From Phycisphaeraceae bacterium (lineage in GTDB: Bacteria > Planctomycetota > Phycisphaerae > Phycisphaerales > Zrk34): a stretch of DNA of 64,000 nucleotides. Made by a program: the position numbers and the translations under genes. The stretch is from contig JANQHD010000035.1 of NCBI GenBank assembly GCA_028282805.1, positions 1 to 64,000 of the forward strand, read 5' to 3'. The notes beneath the pieces were generated by a model, which saw only the letters and a list, made by a program, of their open reading frames with translations, had not been told where the DNA came from and did not search any database. Each line of letters begins with the position of its first letter. Position 1 is the first letter of the stretch. Below are positions 1 through 9,733 of this stretch, piece after piece.

Positions 1-255
1 TCGTGACTTCTTCATGGCCAAAGCTCCTTGTTCGCTCCGGCCGGAATCTACCGCAATCCTCTCACTTACGCTGGATCAATTTACGGGTTGCAGGTCAAAT
101 CACGAACGCACTTGGGAAAGGCCGGGCATTGTCGCCAGCGCGCCCCGGCTCTCCGAGCAGCGCTACACCTACGACCTCGACGTCGTCGAGCGTGCCGGCG
201 CTGCTGTCGCCGTCGGCGTCGATCTCCACGCGGGTCACTCTTATGCGATAATGTA

Positions 256-657
256 TTATACCTCGCGAATTGGAGAGTGGTCGGGTGATGACACTGTCCA
301 ATTCCACCCAGTCCTTTCCTCTACGCTATCTTCGAACTCACAAGCTGCTACAACCATAACCCCAGACTTACGCAAATCCGAAATCAACCTGCAAACACAA
401 TCAATAAAAGCCTCTTCGTCCACATCCGAATCTACACCTTCAATTTCTGAAGTATAACGAGCAAATATAAAGCGTTTTTCTGCAACAAATCGGTCCTTGT
501 CATGGTCTTCATTCTCTTTGAGATTTAAGAAAAAAAGTGTGTTTTTTACTGAACAACCGACAGCCGGGCTACCCAGAAGACTACCAATACGATCAATCAA
601 TTCCGATTGATTGATATCCGCGTGAAGATACAAGCGGCAATATGGGTCAAAAGACAT
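256..657 (-). CDS. hypothetical protein, low GC, candidate immunity-like
   Basis: A 133-aa acidic protein with no motif I recognise and no signal peptide or membrane segment. The start is well supported: AAGGGAG lies 5 nt upstream of the ATG at 657. Base composition is clearly poorer in GC than the rest of the window, with A/T-rich third codon positions, which suggests acquired DNA. It lies 11 bp downstream of a short co-oriented ORF, and this small-ORF-then-acidic-protein arrangement resembles a toxin-tip/immunity cassette, but I see no toxin family signature. Presence as a real gene is likely; the immunity idea is only inference from size, charge and position. Confidence 0.6.
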   Translation of the reverse strand: MSFDPYCRLYLHADINQSELIDRIGSLLGSPAVGCSVKNTLFFLNLKENEDHDKDRFVAEKRFIFARYTSEIEGVDSDVDEEAFIDCVCRLISDLRKSGVMVVAACEFEDSVEERTGWNWTVSSPDHSPIREV

Positions 658-668
658 TAATGACTCCC

Positions 669-869
669 TTAAAAACCAAAACTCAGAGGCAACTGCGGCC
701 CGCTATCAAATTGTCCACCCTGACGAATAATCGACAGATCGACATCAATCCCAAGGTCGTTTTGAATGGCATTTCTCAATTCACCTAACCTTGCTTTGAC
801 TACCACGTGGTTGTCGTCTATCCCGACGAACGCGTCGCGGCGCACGGCGTCAAGATCAACGGGGCCCAT
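669..869 (-). CDS. short ORF, possible C-terminal remnant of a larger protein
   Basis: A 66-aa reading frame ending 11 bp before the 133-aa gene. The frame stays open upstream to about position 932, where a homopolymer run (T6G6 on the plus strand, 915-926) could mark a frameshift, but no start codon with a ribosome site lies there. The peptide ends in a Gly/Pro/Phe-rich tail. It may be the tip of a degraded toxin or secreted protein. I cannot assign a family and it may not be translated. Confidence 0.3.
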   Translation of the reverse strand: MGPVDLDAVRRDAFVGIDDNHVVVKARLGELRNAIQNDLGIDVDLSIIRQGGQFDSGPQLPLSFGF

Positions 870-1029
870 CGGATCCGTTGGTGAAGCTCCCTCGCGCGCG
901 TATATACACGCGAGTTTTTTGGGGGGCGTTCAACGCAATGATGTGCGCATCATATGGAAGGGCGTCGCGCACCGACCATCCCAACCGAGCCCTATACAAG
1001 CCCTACGATTAAAAACGGATTGAACCTAT

Positions 1030-1058
1030 AAAAAAGGCCAGCCGTAACCGACTGACCT
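1030..1058 (-). terminator. rho-independent terminator of the initiator tRNA
   Basis: On the minus strand an 8-bp stem (GGTCAGTC with GGCTGGCC, including G-U pairs) around a 6-nt loop GGTTAC is followed directly by six T. It lies 18 bp beyond the tRNA 3' end in the correct orientation. Confidence 0.8.
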
Positions 1059-1075
1059 TGCGTGCCTTGCGGCAA

Positions 1076-1149
<74 letters not shown>

Positions 1150-1305
1150 TCAGGTATTCACTTTTGGCCCGCATCGGCGAGCGAGCGAAGTATCCTAGTC
1201 AAACCTTAACGCTTGTCAACCGCTGACGGCCTTCCGTCGTCGGCTGGCGTGGGGCGGGGTGGGGCTTAAAATGGGCCGCTCGATTCAAGCCCGCAAGGAA
1301 CCACT

Positions 1306-2598
1306 ATGAACGTGCTCATCATCGGCAGCGGCGGACGCGAACACGCCCTCGGTTGGAAACTCAAGCAGAGCAAGCGATGCGGCAAGATCGTCTTCGCCCC
1401 CGGTAACGCGGGCACCGCGGCGATCGGTAAGAACGTCGACCTCGCCGTCGAACCCGTTACGCAAAAGGTCGTCGACGACATTGCGCACCTGTGTCGGCAC
1501 GAGAAGATCGGGCTCGTCGTCATCGGGCCGGAGGACCCGCTGTCGCAGGGGTTAGCGGACAAGCTCGTCAAGGAAGGCTTGAAGGTGTTTGGCCCGGTTG
1601 CCGACGGCGCACGGCTCGAGGCGGACAAGGCGTGGGCCAAGCAGCTGATGCGTGGCGCGCTGATCCCCACGGCCGAGGCACGCACGTTCGAGGACGCCGA
1701 GGCGGCGCTGAACTACGTGCGGAACCACGAGACGCCGGTCGTGGTGAAGGCGGCGGGGCTGGCCAAGGGCAAGGGCGTGATCGTGTGCGACGACGCGGCC
1801 GAGGCCGAGGCGGCGGTGAAGCGGGTGATGGTCGACCGCGAGTTCGGTGAGGCCGGCGACATCTGCGTGATCGAAGAACGGCTGACCGGGCAGGAAGTTT
1901 CGATCCTCGCGCTGGTCGACGGACGTGACATTTACGTGCTCGAGCCCAGCCAGGACCACAAGCAGGTCGGCGAGGGCGACACCGGCCCGAACACGGGTGG
2001 GATGGGCGCGTACACGCCGACGCCGTTGGTCAACGACAAACTCATGCGGCAGATCGAGCGCGAGGTGCTGGTGCCGACGGTCGATGCGCTGCGGCGCGAG
2101 GGGGTGGACTTCAAGGGCGTTTTGTACGCGGGCCTGATGCTCACGCCGGGCGGTATCAAGGTGCTCGAGTTCAACGTGCGCTTCGGCGACCCGGAGTGCC
2201 AGCCGCTCATGGTGCGGATGAAGGGCGACCTGTTGCAACTGATGCTCGCGTGCGCCGAGGGCAAGCTGGCGGAGACGTCGCTGAGTTGGGACAAGCGTGT
2301 GGCCTGCTGCGTGGTGATGTGCAGCGGCGGATACCCTGGTGCTTACGAGAAGGGCAAGGTGATCACCGGGCTCGACGCCGCGGCGGAACTCGACGACGTG
2401 TTCGTTTTCCACGCGGGCACCAAGCTCGACGCCGAGGGCAACGTCGTGACCCACGGTGGGCGTGTGTTGAATATCGTGGCGCTCGGCGATGACCTGGTCG
2501 AGGCCCGTGACAAGGCCAACGCCGCGTGCGAGGTCATCAAGTTCGGCGGGGCGTTCTACCGGCATGATATTGGTGATCGTGTGTTGAAGAACGTGTAA
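1306..2598 (+). CDS. purD: phosphoribosylamine-glycine ligase
   Basis: A 430-aa enzyme, the usual length for GARS. It joins 5-phosphoribosylamine to glycine using ATP, the second step of de novo purine synthesis, in the cytoplasm. The N-terminal domain begins with the typical IGSGGREHAL segment (residues 5-14), followed by an ATP-grasp fold, and the metal/ATP signature FNVRFGDPE lies near residue 290. GCAAGGAACC precedes the ATG at 1306. It is the first gene after the divergent tRNA; a small hairpin follows its stop before hemL, so the two genes may be partly uncoupled. Confidence 0.97.
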   Translation: MNVLIIGSGGREHALGWKLKQSKRCGKIVFAPGNAGTAAIGKNVDLAVEPVTQKVVDDIAHLCRHEKIGLVVIGPEDPLSQGLADKLVKEGLKVFGPVADGARLEADKAWAKQLMRGALIPTAEARTFEDAEAALNYVRNHETPVVVKAAGLAKGKGVIVCDDAAEAEAAVKRVMVDREFGEAGDICVIEERLTGQEVSILALVDGRDIYVLEPSQDHKQVGEGDTGPNTGGMGAYTPTPLVNDKLMRQIEREVLVPTVDALRREGVDFKGVLYAGLMLTPGGIKVLEFNVRFGDPECQPLMVRMKGDLLQLMLACAEGKLAETSLSWDKRVACCVVMCSGGYPGAYEKGKVITGLDAAAELDDVFVFHAGTKLDAEGNVVTHGGRVLNIVALGDDLVEARDKANAACEVIKFGGAFYRHDIGDRVLKNV

Positions 2599-2612
2599 GC
2601 GCTCAATGGTTT

Positions 2613-2634
2613 CGCTAAGCCGCAAGCGGCTTTT
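2613..2634 (+). repeat. GCTAAGCCGC palindromic repeat, copy 1
   Basis: The intergenic hairpin AAGCCGC-AA-GCGGCTT with four following T lies between purD and hemL and could act as a weak terminator. The same core (CGCTAAGCCGC then A/T then AGCGGC) recurs at 39211-39230 and 59131-59152, and in a diverged form at 62734-62755. Confidence 0.6.
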
Positions 2635-2660
2635 GTGCAATTATTTGAGGTGACTGAGAT

Positions 2661-3962
2661 ATGAGCAAGCGTTACGCCAAGTCGATCGCGGCGCACGCGA
2701 TCGCCAAGCGTCTGATGCCGGGCGGGGTCAACTCACCGGTGCGGGCTTACCAGGCGGTGGGGCGGCTGCCGATCACCATGGCCAGTGGCAGCGGTTGCAC
2801 CGTGACCGATGTCGACGGCAACGCATACATCGACTACGTCGGCAGCTTCGGCCCGCTGATCGCCGGTCACGCGGTCGACGAGGTGATCGCCGCGATCAAC
2901 AAGGCGGCGCGTCACGGCACGAGCTTCGGCATGCCGACCGAGCTGGAAACGCAACTGGCACAGGCGGTGGTCGGTGCGGTGCCGGGCATCGATGTGGTGC
3001 GGTTTGTCAACAGCGGCACCGAAGCGACGATGAGCGCCATGCGCGTCGCCCGCGGCGCGACGGGGCGTAGCAAGATCGTCAAGGCCATCGGCGGTTACCA
3101 CGGCCACAGCGACGCGCTGCTCGTGCAGGCCGGCAGCGGCGCGACGACGTTGGGCTCGCCGAGTTCGCCCGGCGTGCCCGAGGCGATCGCGCGCACCACG
3201 CTGTTGGTGCCGTACAATGATTTGAGTGCTGTTGAACAGCTCATCGCCGAGCAGGGCGACGACATCGCGGCGGTGCTGATCGAGCCGATCGCGGGCAACA
3301 TGGGTTGTGTGCCCCCGGCCGACGGTTACCTCGAAGGGTTGCGCAAGGTTTGCGACGGCAGCGGCGTGCTGCTCATTTTTGATGAGGTGATGACCGGCTT
3401 CCGCGTCGCCTACGGTGGGGCGCAGGCGCTGTACCACGTCAAGCCCGACCTCACGGCGCTCGGTAAGGTTGTCGGCGGCGGGTTGCCGTGCGCGGCGTAC
3501 GGCGGGCGCGATGACCTGATGCGACGGGTCGCGCCCGACGGGCCGATCTACCAGGCCGGCACGCTCAGCGGCAACCCGCTGGCGATGGCGGCGGGCCTGG
3601 CGACGCTCGAGCTGTTGCAGGGCGACGAAGCCTACGCACAGCTCGAACAAACTTCCGCCCACCTCGCGGCGGGGCTCGAAAAAGCCGCGGCCGACGCGAA
3701 GGTCGGCATCACGGTGGGGCGGGTGGGCTCGATGCTCACACCGTTTTTTACAGACACACCCGTGACCGATTACGCCGGCGCGACCGCGTGCGACACCGAG
3801 GCGTTCGGCCGGTTCTTCTGCGCCATGCTCGACGCGGGCGTCGTGTTGCCGCCGAGCCAGTTCGAGGCGTGGTTCGTGTCGCTGGCGCACACCGACGAAG
3901 CGATCGAAGCCACCATCGCCGCCGCGGCCAAGGCGTTCAAGGTTGTGGCGAAGTCGGCCTGA
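2661..3962 (+). CDS. hemL: glutamate-1-semialdehyde 2,1-aminomutase
   Basis: A 433-aa class III PLP enzyme of tetrapyrrole synthesis (C5 route) that converts glutamate-1-semialdehyde to 5-aminolevulinate. The N-terminal segment LMPGGVNSPVRAY is diagnostic of GSA aminomutases; the Schiff-base lysine is K269 in LGKVVGGGLP. Length matches the family. GAGGTGACTGAGAT precedes the ATG. It follows purD by 62 bp and is convergent with the lipoprotein gene that ends 12 bp beyond its stop. Confidence 0.97.
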   Translation: MSKRYAKSIAAHAIAKRLMPGGVNSPVRAYQAVGRLPITMASGSGCTVTDVDGNAYIDYVGSFGPLIAGHAVDEVIAAINKAARHGTSFGMPTELETQLAQAVVGAVPGIDVVRFVNSGTEATMSAMRVARGATGRSKIVKAIGGYHGHSDALLVQAGSGATTLGSPSSPGVPEAIARTTLLVPYNDLSAVEQLIAEQGDDIAAVLIEPIAGNMGCVPPADGYLEGLRKVCDGSGVLLIFDEVMTGFRVAYGGAQALYHVKPDLTALGKVVGGGLPCAAYGGRDDLMRRVAPDGPIYQAGTLSGNPLAMAAGLATLELLQGDEAYAQLEQTSAHLAAGLEKAAADAKVGITVGRVGSMLTPFFTDTPVTDYAGATACDTEAFGRFFCAMLDAGVVLPPSQFEAWFVSLAHTDEAIEATIAAAAKAFKVVAKSA

Positions 3963-3974
3963 TCGGCATCACGA

Positions 3975-4625
3975 TCAAGGCAAAAGGCGGTAATTGTGCG
4001 CGTCCAATAAGGTCTGGCCGTAAGTCGTCCATGCCTCGTTCCATTCATCAGCAGGGGCTTCGAAGGTGATGGTGCACAGCACGTCCGCGTCATCGTATGC
4101 GATGTAGATCGAATGCGTCATCATGCGAATGCCATTGTCGAGCGTGTTCTCAGAGCGATCGTAGCCGACCATCGCGTCACCAACCTGGGTCAGTTCTTGT
4201 GATTCGATGAGATGAGCGCCGGGCAGTTTGGAGATCATTTCCGTCGCCAAAGTGGCCATCGCGGACGGTGGCTGCCCCTTATGCTTGCCGATCTCCGCGT
4301 ATCTTCCTACGAGTAGGTGGATGGTCGGCGTATCGGTCATATCCGGGGCGTGCTTCGACAACGTGTAATGCGCAATCAGTGGGTTGGTTTCTGCGTGTTC
4401 ATGCCATCCCTTTGGCGCGAGGAAAGCGATCTTGGCATCAGCATCTTTGATCCATCGGAAACCTTCCGGCGCTTCGGGCAGGTCCGCAAACTGTGCTGAG
4501 CTGTCGGGTGTGGGAGCCGGCGTATTGCTATGCGCGTCGTTGTCGTTTGCCGACTTGTTATCGCCTTCATCAGAGGGCGAACAACCCGCAACAAACATGA
4601 GCAAGGCGATGATCAGGTATTTCAT
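3975..4625 (-). CDS. predicted lipoprotein, unknown function
   Basis: A 216-aa protein with a short signal peptide and lipobox FVAGC (Cys15), then a Ser/Asn/Pro-rich linker to about residue 45 and a globular region. The C-terminal part, ending with a segment like WTTYGQTLLD, loosely recalls PsbP/DUF1795-type domains, which is a weak impression. AAAAGGGATCGCA precedes the ATG. GC content is lower than in neighbouring genes. It is transcribed convergently to hemL and lies 43 bp downstream of the ROK kinase stop. Confidence 0.8.
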   Translation of the reverse strand: MKYLIIALLMFVAGCSPSDEGDNKSANDNDAHSNTPAPTPDSSAQFADLPEAPEGFRWIKDADAKIAFLAPKGWHEHAETNPLIAHYTLSKHAPDMTDTPTIHLLVGRYAEIGKHKGQPPSAMATLATEMISKLPGAHLIESQELTQVGDAMVGYDRSENTLDNGIRMMTHSIYIAYDDADVLCTITFEAPADEWNEAWTTYGQTLLDAHNYRLLP

Positions 4626-4668
4626 TGCGATCCCTTTTCAGAAATGGGCGTGTGACACGCTAGCAGGA

Positions 4669-5634
4669 TCAGGCCAACTCGTGCTCGGCCAGCAGCGCCG
4701 CGCCGATCAGGCCGGCGTCGTCGCCGAGGGTGCTGGCGACGACCTTGCAGTCGCGGCAGCGATCGGGGAACACGGCCTGCTCGAAGCTGCTTTGTATCCA
4801 ACCCATCCAGCGTTCGTCGAGCGCCTCGGTCAAACCACCCCCGATCACCACGCAGTCGAGGCTCAACAGGGTGACGCTGTTGGCGATGGCCACGCCGATC
4901 GCGTGCGCCGCGTCGCGCAGCACCGTCATCACCAGTTTGTCGTCTTCGGCCAGCGCCTTGGCGAGCGGCTTCGACCGCACGTTCGGCCACTTCTCGCCGG
5001 CCAGCTCCGGCAGCACGCTCGGGTGGTTGGCGCCGATCATGTTGACCAATTTGTTGACGATCATCTTCCGGCTGGCGAGCTGTTCGAGGGTCTGGCTGCC
5101 GAACGGCGCGAAAGGGTTGATGAGGGTGTGGCCGATCTCGCCGGCGGTGCCGAACGCGCCGCGGTAGAGCTCGCCGTCGAACACGTACCCGCCGCCGATG
5201 CCGGTGCCGACGAACACGCCGAGCAACGACCGGCTGCCCGCGCCGGCGCCCTGTTTGTACGCGCCCCACGTGCCGACGTTGACATCGTTGTCGATCGACA
5301 CGGGCTTGTTGAGTTTTTGTGAGAGCGCGGCGACGAGGTCGACGTCGTTCCAGCCGAGGTTGACCGCTTCGAGCACGATGCGGGTTTCGGCGTCGATCGC
5401 GCCCGGCACGCCGACGCCCACCGCGGCGACGTCGTCGACCGTCGTGCCCGCTTCGTTGAGCAGGGCGTTGACGCACTCGGCCAGCCGGTCGACGACGTGA
5501 TCGAACCCGCCGTGGGCCTCGGTGTCGATCTTGTGTCGGCAGACCACGCCCCGTTCGGCGTCGACGAGCCCGCTGGTGATGTTGGTGCCCCCCAGGTCCA
5601 CCCCGATGGTCGGTCGCCCGTTGGCCTTGGCCAT
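4669..5634 (-). CDS. ROK-family sugar kinase, probable glucokinase
   Basis: A 321-aa protein of the ROK/ASKHA superfamily. The phosphate-1 loop is GVDLGGTNITSG (residues 11-22) and the central GTGIGGGYVFDG plus the downstream AGEIGH segment (conserved His for zinc) are present. It probably phosphorylates glucose or a related hexose with ATP. Odd point: the Cys-rich zinc motif of most ROK proteins (CxCGxxGCxE) is absent; the equivalent stretch reads NPFAPFGSQTLEQ. CAAGGATGAACAC precedes the ATG. Substrate is not certain. Confidence 0.85.
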   Translation of the reverse strand: MAKANGRPTIGVDLGGTNITSGLVDAERGVVCRHKIDTEAHGGFDHVVDRLAECVNALLNEAGTTVDDVAAVGVGVPGAIDAETRIVLEAVNLGWNDVDLVAALSQKLNKPVSIDNDVNVGTWGAYKQGAGAGSRSLLGVFVGTGIGGGYVFDGELYRGAFGTAGEIGHTLINPFAPFGSQTLEQLASRKMIVNKLVNMIGANHPSVLPELAGEKWPNVRSKPLAKALAEDDKLVMTVLRDAAHAIGVAIANSVTLLSLDCVVIGGGLTEALDERWMGWIQSSFEQAVFPDRCRDCKVVASTLGDDAGLIGAALLAEHELA

Positions 5635-5917
5635 GTGTTCATCCTTGAAGCAGGGGATTTGGGTGCCGGATCAGACGTTTTTGTATGTGAAATGCCGGCC
5701 GCCGGCCAGTCGCAAAAACCTGGCGGCGGGGGTGGACATCCGCCGCCCGATCAATAAACTGGAGCGCCTTATCCAGATACGGCGGGCGGGGCGAAAACCA
5801 CCCCAAGCACCCGGCCACACCGCCGTGCCTGGCCACCCGGCCGATCCGCGTCGCAGGGGCGTTTGTGCGACGAAACAGGCCAACGAACAGGGGTGATCAC
5901 CTACCAGGAGCCTCGAC

Positions 5918-7642
5918 GTGACGACCGCTCAAGCCAACGCCGCCGCATCACCCCTCGCCAAGCCTCCTGCGCGCACGAAGTACCTCGTGCTCGTCGGCGC
6001 GATCGTGGTCCAGTTGATCCTCGGCACGGTGTACGGCTACAGCATCTTCTGGTCGCCGTTGAACGTCGCGGTCTTCCCGCAGGTCATCACGCAAGCCAAC
6101 GCCGACACCCTCGAGGCCGCGGGCACCGCCGTCACCGCCGCCGAGTACACGGTCGTCGCCGACGTCGCCGAGGTCAAGGCCCAGATCGGTCGCCAGAAGG
6201 GCTACCTCAAGCACGCGTTCGCGATCTGCATCCTGTCGTTCGCGCTGACCATGGTGATCGCCGGCCGCGTGCAAGACATCAAGGGCCCGCGCTTCCCCGC
6301 CATCGTCGGCGCGGTGTTGCTGGGCGGCGGGTTCGTGCTCGCGAGCATGATGAACTCGCCCATGGTGTTGTACATCGCGCACGCCGCGTTCATGGGCGCG
6401 GTCGCGATCGTTTTGCTGATGCTGTTCCACGCCTTGCTCGGCAAGGTCGACGAGAACGAAGTGCCGCTGGTCAAGTACGTGCCGCTGGGCATCGTGACCG
6501 CGGTGGTCGTCGCGGGCGTCGTGCTGGGCAACCAGTACGTCGGCCAGCTCGGCCAGCAAGACCAGCTCATGCTGCTGTGGGGCACGATCGGCCTGTTGGC
6601 CGGCGCGGGCATCGGCTTCGCCTACGTCTGCCCGATCGCGGCCCTCGTCAAGTGGTTCCCCGAGCACAAGGGCCTGGTCAGCGGCCTGGCCGTCGCCGGC
6701 TTCGGCTTCGGGGCCTACATCTTTACGCACAAGAACATGCCGCTCAGCGCCGAGTCGTTCATCAAGAAAGACGGCAACACCATCACCGACTTGTTCATGA
6801 TGCACGGGCTGGTCAGCCTGATCACGGTCAGCATGGGGGCGATGCTCTTGCGGAACCCGCCCGCTGCGGCCCCGGCCGCGGGCGTCGTGGCGACCAATGA
6901 CTCGCACTGGCAGGACACGCTCAAGCGGCCGGCGTTCTACATTATTTGGCTGATGTTCTTCTCGGGCGCCATGGCCGGCCTGATGGTCATCGGCATCCTC
7001 AAGGGCTTCGCGGGCGACCAGCTGGTCGACGCGGCGAAGTCCGCCGACGCGACGGGCTGGATCACCACGGCGCTGGCGCAGGCCAAGGAATCGCTCGGCG
7101 ACGCGTACGACAAGTGGTTCGCCGGCGCCACCCAGTACGAGGTCGACGCGGCGCAGTTCGACGCGGTCGCGGCGAAGAAGTGGATCTCCGACAAGGGCGT
7201 CGCCGCCGTCGGTTGGCTGGCGATCTTCAACGCGGTCGGCCGGGTGGTGTGGGGCTTCGTCTCCGACCGCATCGGCCGCACGTTCGCCTTCGTGGCGATG
7301 TTCGTCTTCCAGGCCGTGATGATGTCCATCCTGGTCGGCATGAAGAGCGAGCTGTCGCTGGCCGTCGCCGCGTCGCTGGTCGGGTTCAACTTCGGCGGCA
7401 ACTTCGCGCTGTTCCCCTCGGCCACGGCCGACCTGTTCGGCGCCAAGAACGTCGGCGCCAACTACGGCTGGGTGTTCACCAGTTACGGCATCGCGGGCGT
7501 GGTCGGCATCGCCGCGGGCAACTACGCGTACAACGAGTTCGGCTCGTACGGCGTGGCGTTCACCGTGGCGGCTGTTCTCTGCGTCGTATCGGCGGTCCTG
7601 GCTATCGGGCTGGCCGTCGCCCGGAAAAAACAAACCGCATGA
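5918..7642 (+). CDS. MFS transporter, OFA (oxalate/formate antiporter)-like
   Basis: A 574-aa polytopic protein; start GTG at 5918 preceded by CCAGGAG at 8 nt. The sequence begins with TM1 LVGAIVVQLILGTVYGYSIFW, typical of OFA carriers, and has WFPEHKGLVSG and GRVVWGFVSDRIGR loop motifs. It is about 150 residues longer than usual because of two hydrophilic insertions: residues about 50-105 between TM1 and TM2, and about 370-430 between TM7 and TM8. Position directly upstream of acetyl-CoA synthetase (73 bp) suggests import of acetate or another short monocarboxylate; this is inferred from context. Confidence 0.85.
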   Translation: MTTAQANAAASPLAKPPARTKYLVLVGAIVVQLILGTVYGYSIFWSPLNVAVFPQVITQANADTLEAAGTAVTAAEYTVVADVAEVKAQIGRQKGYLKHAFAICILSFALTMVIAGRVQDIKGPRFPAIVGAVLLGGGFVLASMMNSPMVLYIAHAAFMGAVAIVLLMLFHALLGKVDENEVPLVKYVPLGIVTAVVVAGVVLGNQYVGQLGQQDQLMLLWGTIGLLAGAGIGFAYVCPIAALVKWFPEHKGLVSGLAVAGFGFGAYIFTHKNMPLSAESFIKKDGNTITDLFMMHGLVSLITVSMGAMLLRNPPAAAPAAGVVATNDSHWQDTLKRPAFYIIWLMFFSGAMAGLMVIGILKGFAGDQLVDAAKSADATGWITTALAQAKESLGDAYDKWFAGATQYEVDAAQFDAVAAKKWISDKGVAAVGWLAIFNAVGRVVWGFVSDRIGRTFAFVAMFVFQAVMMSILVGMKSELSLAVAASLVGFNFGGNFALFPSATADLFGAKNVGANYGWVFTSYGIAGVVGIAAGNYAYNEFGSYGVAFTVAAVLCVVSAVLAIGLAVARKKQTA

Positions 7643-7715
7643 ACTATAGTAATGCCTCCGCGCGAGGCGTTTTTCGCAAGCGAAACTCAAACCTTTCCCT
7701 CTAGGAGCGTCCGTC

Positions 7716-9677
7716 ATGGGCAGCGAAACTCAAACCGACCAGGCGGTCTACCCGCCCCCGGCGAACATCGCCGAAAACGCGCACGTCAGCTCGTTCGAGC
7801 AGTACCAACAGATGTACGATCGTTCGATCAGCGACCCCGAGGGTTTCTGGTCCGACATCGCCGACCAGTTCGTCTGGGAGAAAAAGTGGGACAAGGTCCG
7901 CGAGTACACCTTCGAGGACAACGTCGACGTCAAGTGGTTCCTCGGCGGCAAGACCAACCTTTCGGTCAACTGCCTCGACCGTCACCTCGAAGCCAAGGGC
8001 GACCAGACCGCCATCCTCTGGGAGGGCAACGAGCCCGGCGAGGACGCGTCGCTGACCTACAACGAGCTGTACGCCGAGGTGAACAAGCTCGCCAACGCGC
8101 TCAAGAGCGTGGGTGTCGACAAGGGCGACCGCGTGAGCATTTACCTGCAGATGATCCCGCAGGCCGCGGTGGCCATGCTCGCCTGCGCCCGCATCGGCGC
8201 GGTGCAGTCGGTGGTGTTCGGCGCGTTCAGCGAGGACGCGCTGCGCGACCGCATCAACGACTGCCAGGCCAAGGTGCTCATCACGCAGGACACCGCCCTG
8301 CGCGGCCCGAAGAACACCATCCCCATGAAGGCCAAGGCCGACCTCGCCGTCGACCAGTGCGACAGCATCGAGAAGGTCATCGTGGTCAAGCGAACGGGCG
8401 TCGACGTGCCCATGACCGCCGGCCGCGACGTGTGGTACCACGAGGTCACTGCCGACCAACCGGCCGAGTGCGAGCCGGTGTGGATGGACTCGGAAGACCC
8501 GCTGTTCGTGCTGTACACCTCCGGCTCGACCGGCAAGCCCAAGGGCGTGCTGCACACCGTCGGCGGGTACATGATCTGGGTCGCCACGACCTTCAAGTAC
8601 GTCTTCGATTACCAGGACGGCGACGTGTGGTGGTGCACCGCCGACGTCGGCTGGATCACCGGCCACAGCTACATCGCGTTCGGCCCGACCCTCAACGGCG
8701 CCACGCAGGTGATGTTCGAGGGCGTGCCGACCTACCCGGACGCCGGACGGTTCTGGGACGTGGTCGACAAGTACAAGGTCACGCAGTTCTACACCGCCCC
8801 GACCGCCATCCGCGCCCTGATGCGCGAGGGCGAAGACCCGGTCAACAGCCGTGACCTGTCGTCGCTGCGCATCCTCGGTTCGGTCGGCGAGCCGATCAAC
8901 CCCGAGGCGTGGAACTGGTACCACCGCGTGGTCGGCAAGGAACGCTGCCCGATCATGGACACCTGGTGGCAGACCGAGACCGGCGGCCACATGATCACGC
9001 CGCTGCCCGGCGCCCACACGCTCAAGCCCGGCTCCGCGTCGCGCCCGTTCTTCGGCGTCGAGCCCATCGTCGTCGACGACCAGGGCAACGAGGTCCCGCA
9101 GGGTGAGAGCGGCAAGCTGTGCATCAAGGCCGCCTGGCCCGGCATGCTCCGCACCACCTGGGGCGACCACGACCGCTTCATCCAGGTCTACTTCAGCACC
9201 TACAAGGGCCTCTACTTCACCGGCGACGGCTGCCGCATCGACGCCGACGGCGACTACTGGCTGCTCGGCCGCGTCGACGACGTGATCAACGTCTCCGGCC
9301 ACCGCATGGGCACCGCCGAGGTCGAATCGGCCCTCGTCTCGCACCCGACCGTCGCCGAGGCCGCCGTCGTCGGCTTCCCCCACGAGATCAAGGGCCAGGG
9401 CATCTACGCCTACGTGACTTTGGTGAGCGGTGAAGAGCCGACCGACGACCTGCGCAAGGCCCTGGTCAACCACGTCCGCGCCGAGATCGGCCCGATCGCC
9501 ACGCCCGACGTCATCCAGTGGGCCCCCGGCCTGCCCAAGACGCGCTCCGGCAAGATCATGCGGCGTATCCTCCGCAAGATCGCCGAGGGCGAAGCCGGCA
9601 GCATCGGCGACACCTCCACCCTCGCCGACCCCGCCGTGGTCGAAGACCTCGTCGAGCACTGCCCCATCGGCAAGTAA
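7716..9677 (+). CDS. acsA: acetyl-CoA synthetase (AMP-forming)
   Basis: A 653-aa member of the ANL superfamily, normal Acs length. It activates acetate through acetyl-AMP to acetyl-CoA. The P-loop-like motif [11 protein letters not shown] (about residues 266-276), the W-Q-T-E-T-G segment and the C-terminal [11 protein letters not shown] motif are all present; K613 in the latter is the catalytic lysine that is reversibly acetylated in other bacteria. CTAGGAGCGTCC precedes the ATG. It follows the MFS carrier and is closed by a strong terminator. Confidence 0.97.
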   Translation: MGSETQTDQAVYPPPANIAENAHVSSFEQYQQMYDRSISDPEGFWSDIADQFVWEKKWDKVREYTFEDNVDVKWFLGGKTNLSVNCLDRHLEAKGDQTAILWEGNEPGEDASLTYNELYAEVNKLANALKSVGVDKGDRVSIYLQMIPQAAVAMLACARIGAVQSVVFGAFSEDALRDRINDCQAKVLITQDTALRGPKNTIPMKAKADLAVDQCDSIEKVIVVKRTGVDVPMTAGRDVWYHEVTADQPAECEPVWMDSEDPLFVLYTSGSTGKPKGVLHTVGGYMIWVATTFKYVFDYQDGDVWWCTADVGWITGHSYIAFGPTLNGATQVMFEGVPTYPDAGRFWDVVDKYKVTQFYTAPTAIRALMREGEDPVNSRDLSSLRILGSVGEPINPEAWNWYHRVVGKERCPIMDTWWQTETGGHMITPLPGAHTLKPGSASRPFFGVEPIVVDDQGNEVPQGESGKLCIKAAWPGMLRTTWGDHDRFIQVYFSTYKGLYFTGDGCRIDADGDYWLLGRVDDVINVSGHRMGTAEVESALVSHPTVAEAAVVGFPHEIKGQGIYAYVTLVSGEEPTDDLRKALVNHVRAEIGPIATPDVIQWAPGLPKTRSGKIMRRILRKIAEGEAGSIGDTSTLADPAVVEDLVEHCPIGK

Positions 9678-9701
9678 ACGCTTGACCTGACACGAACCCC
9701 G

Positions 9702-9733
9702 AAGCCCCCGGATTGCAATCCGGGGGCTTTTTT
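9702..9733 (+). terminator. rho-independent terminator after acsA
   Basis: AAGCCCCCGGATT-GC-AATCCGGGGGCTT, a perfect stem of at least 13 bp, followed by T residues, 25 bp beyond the acsA stop. Confidence 0.95.
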
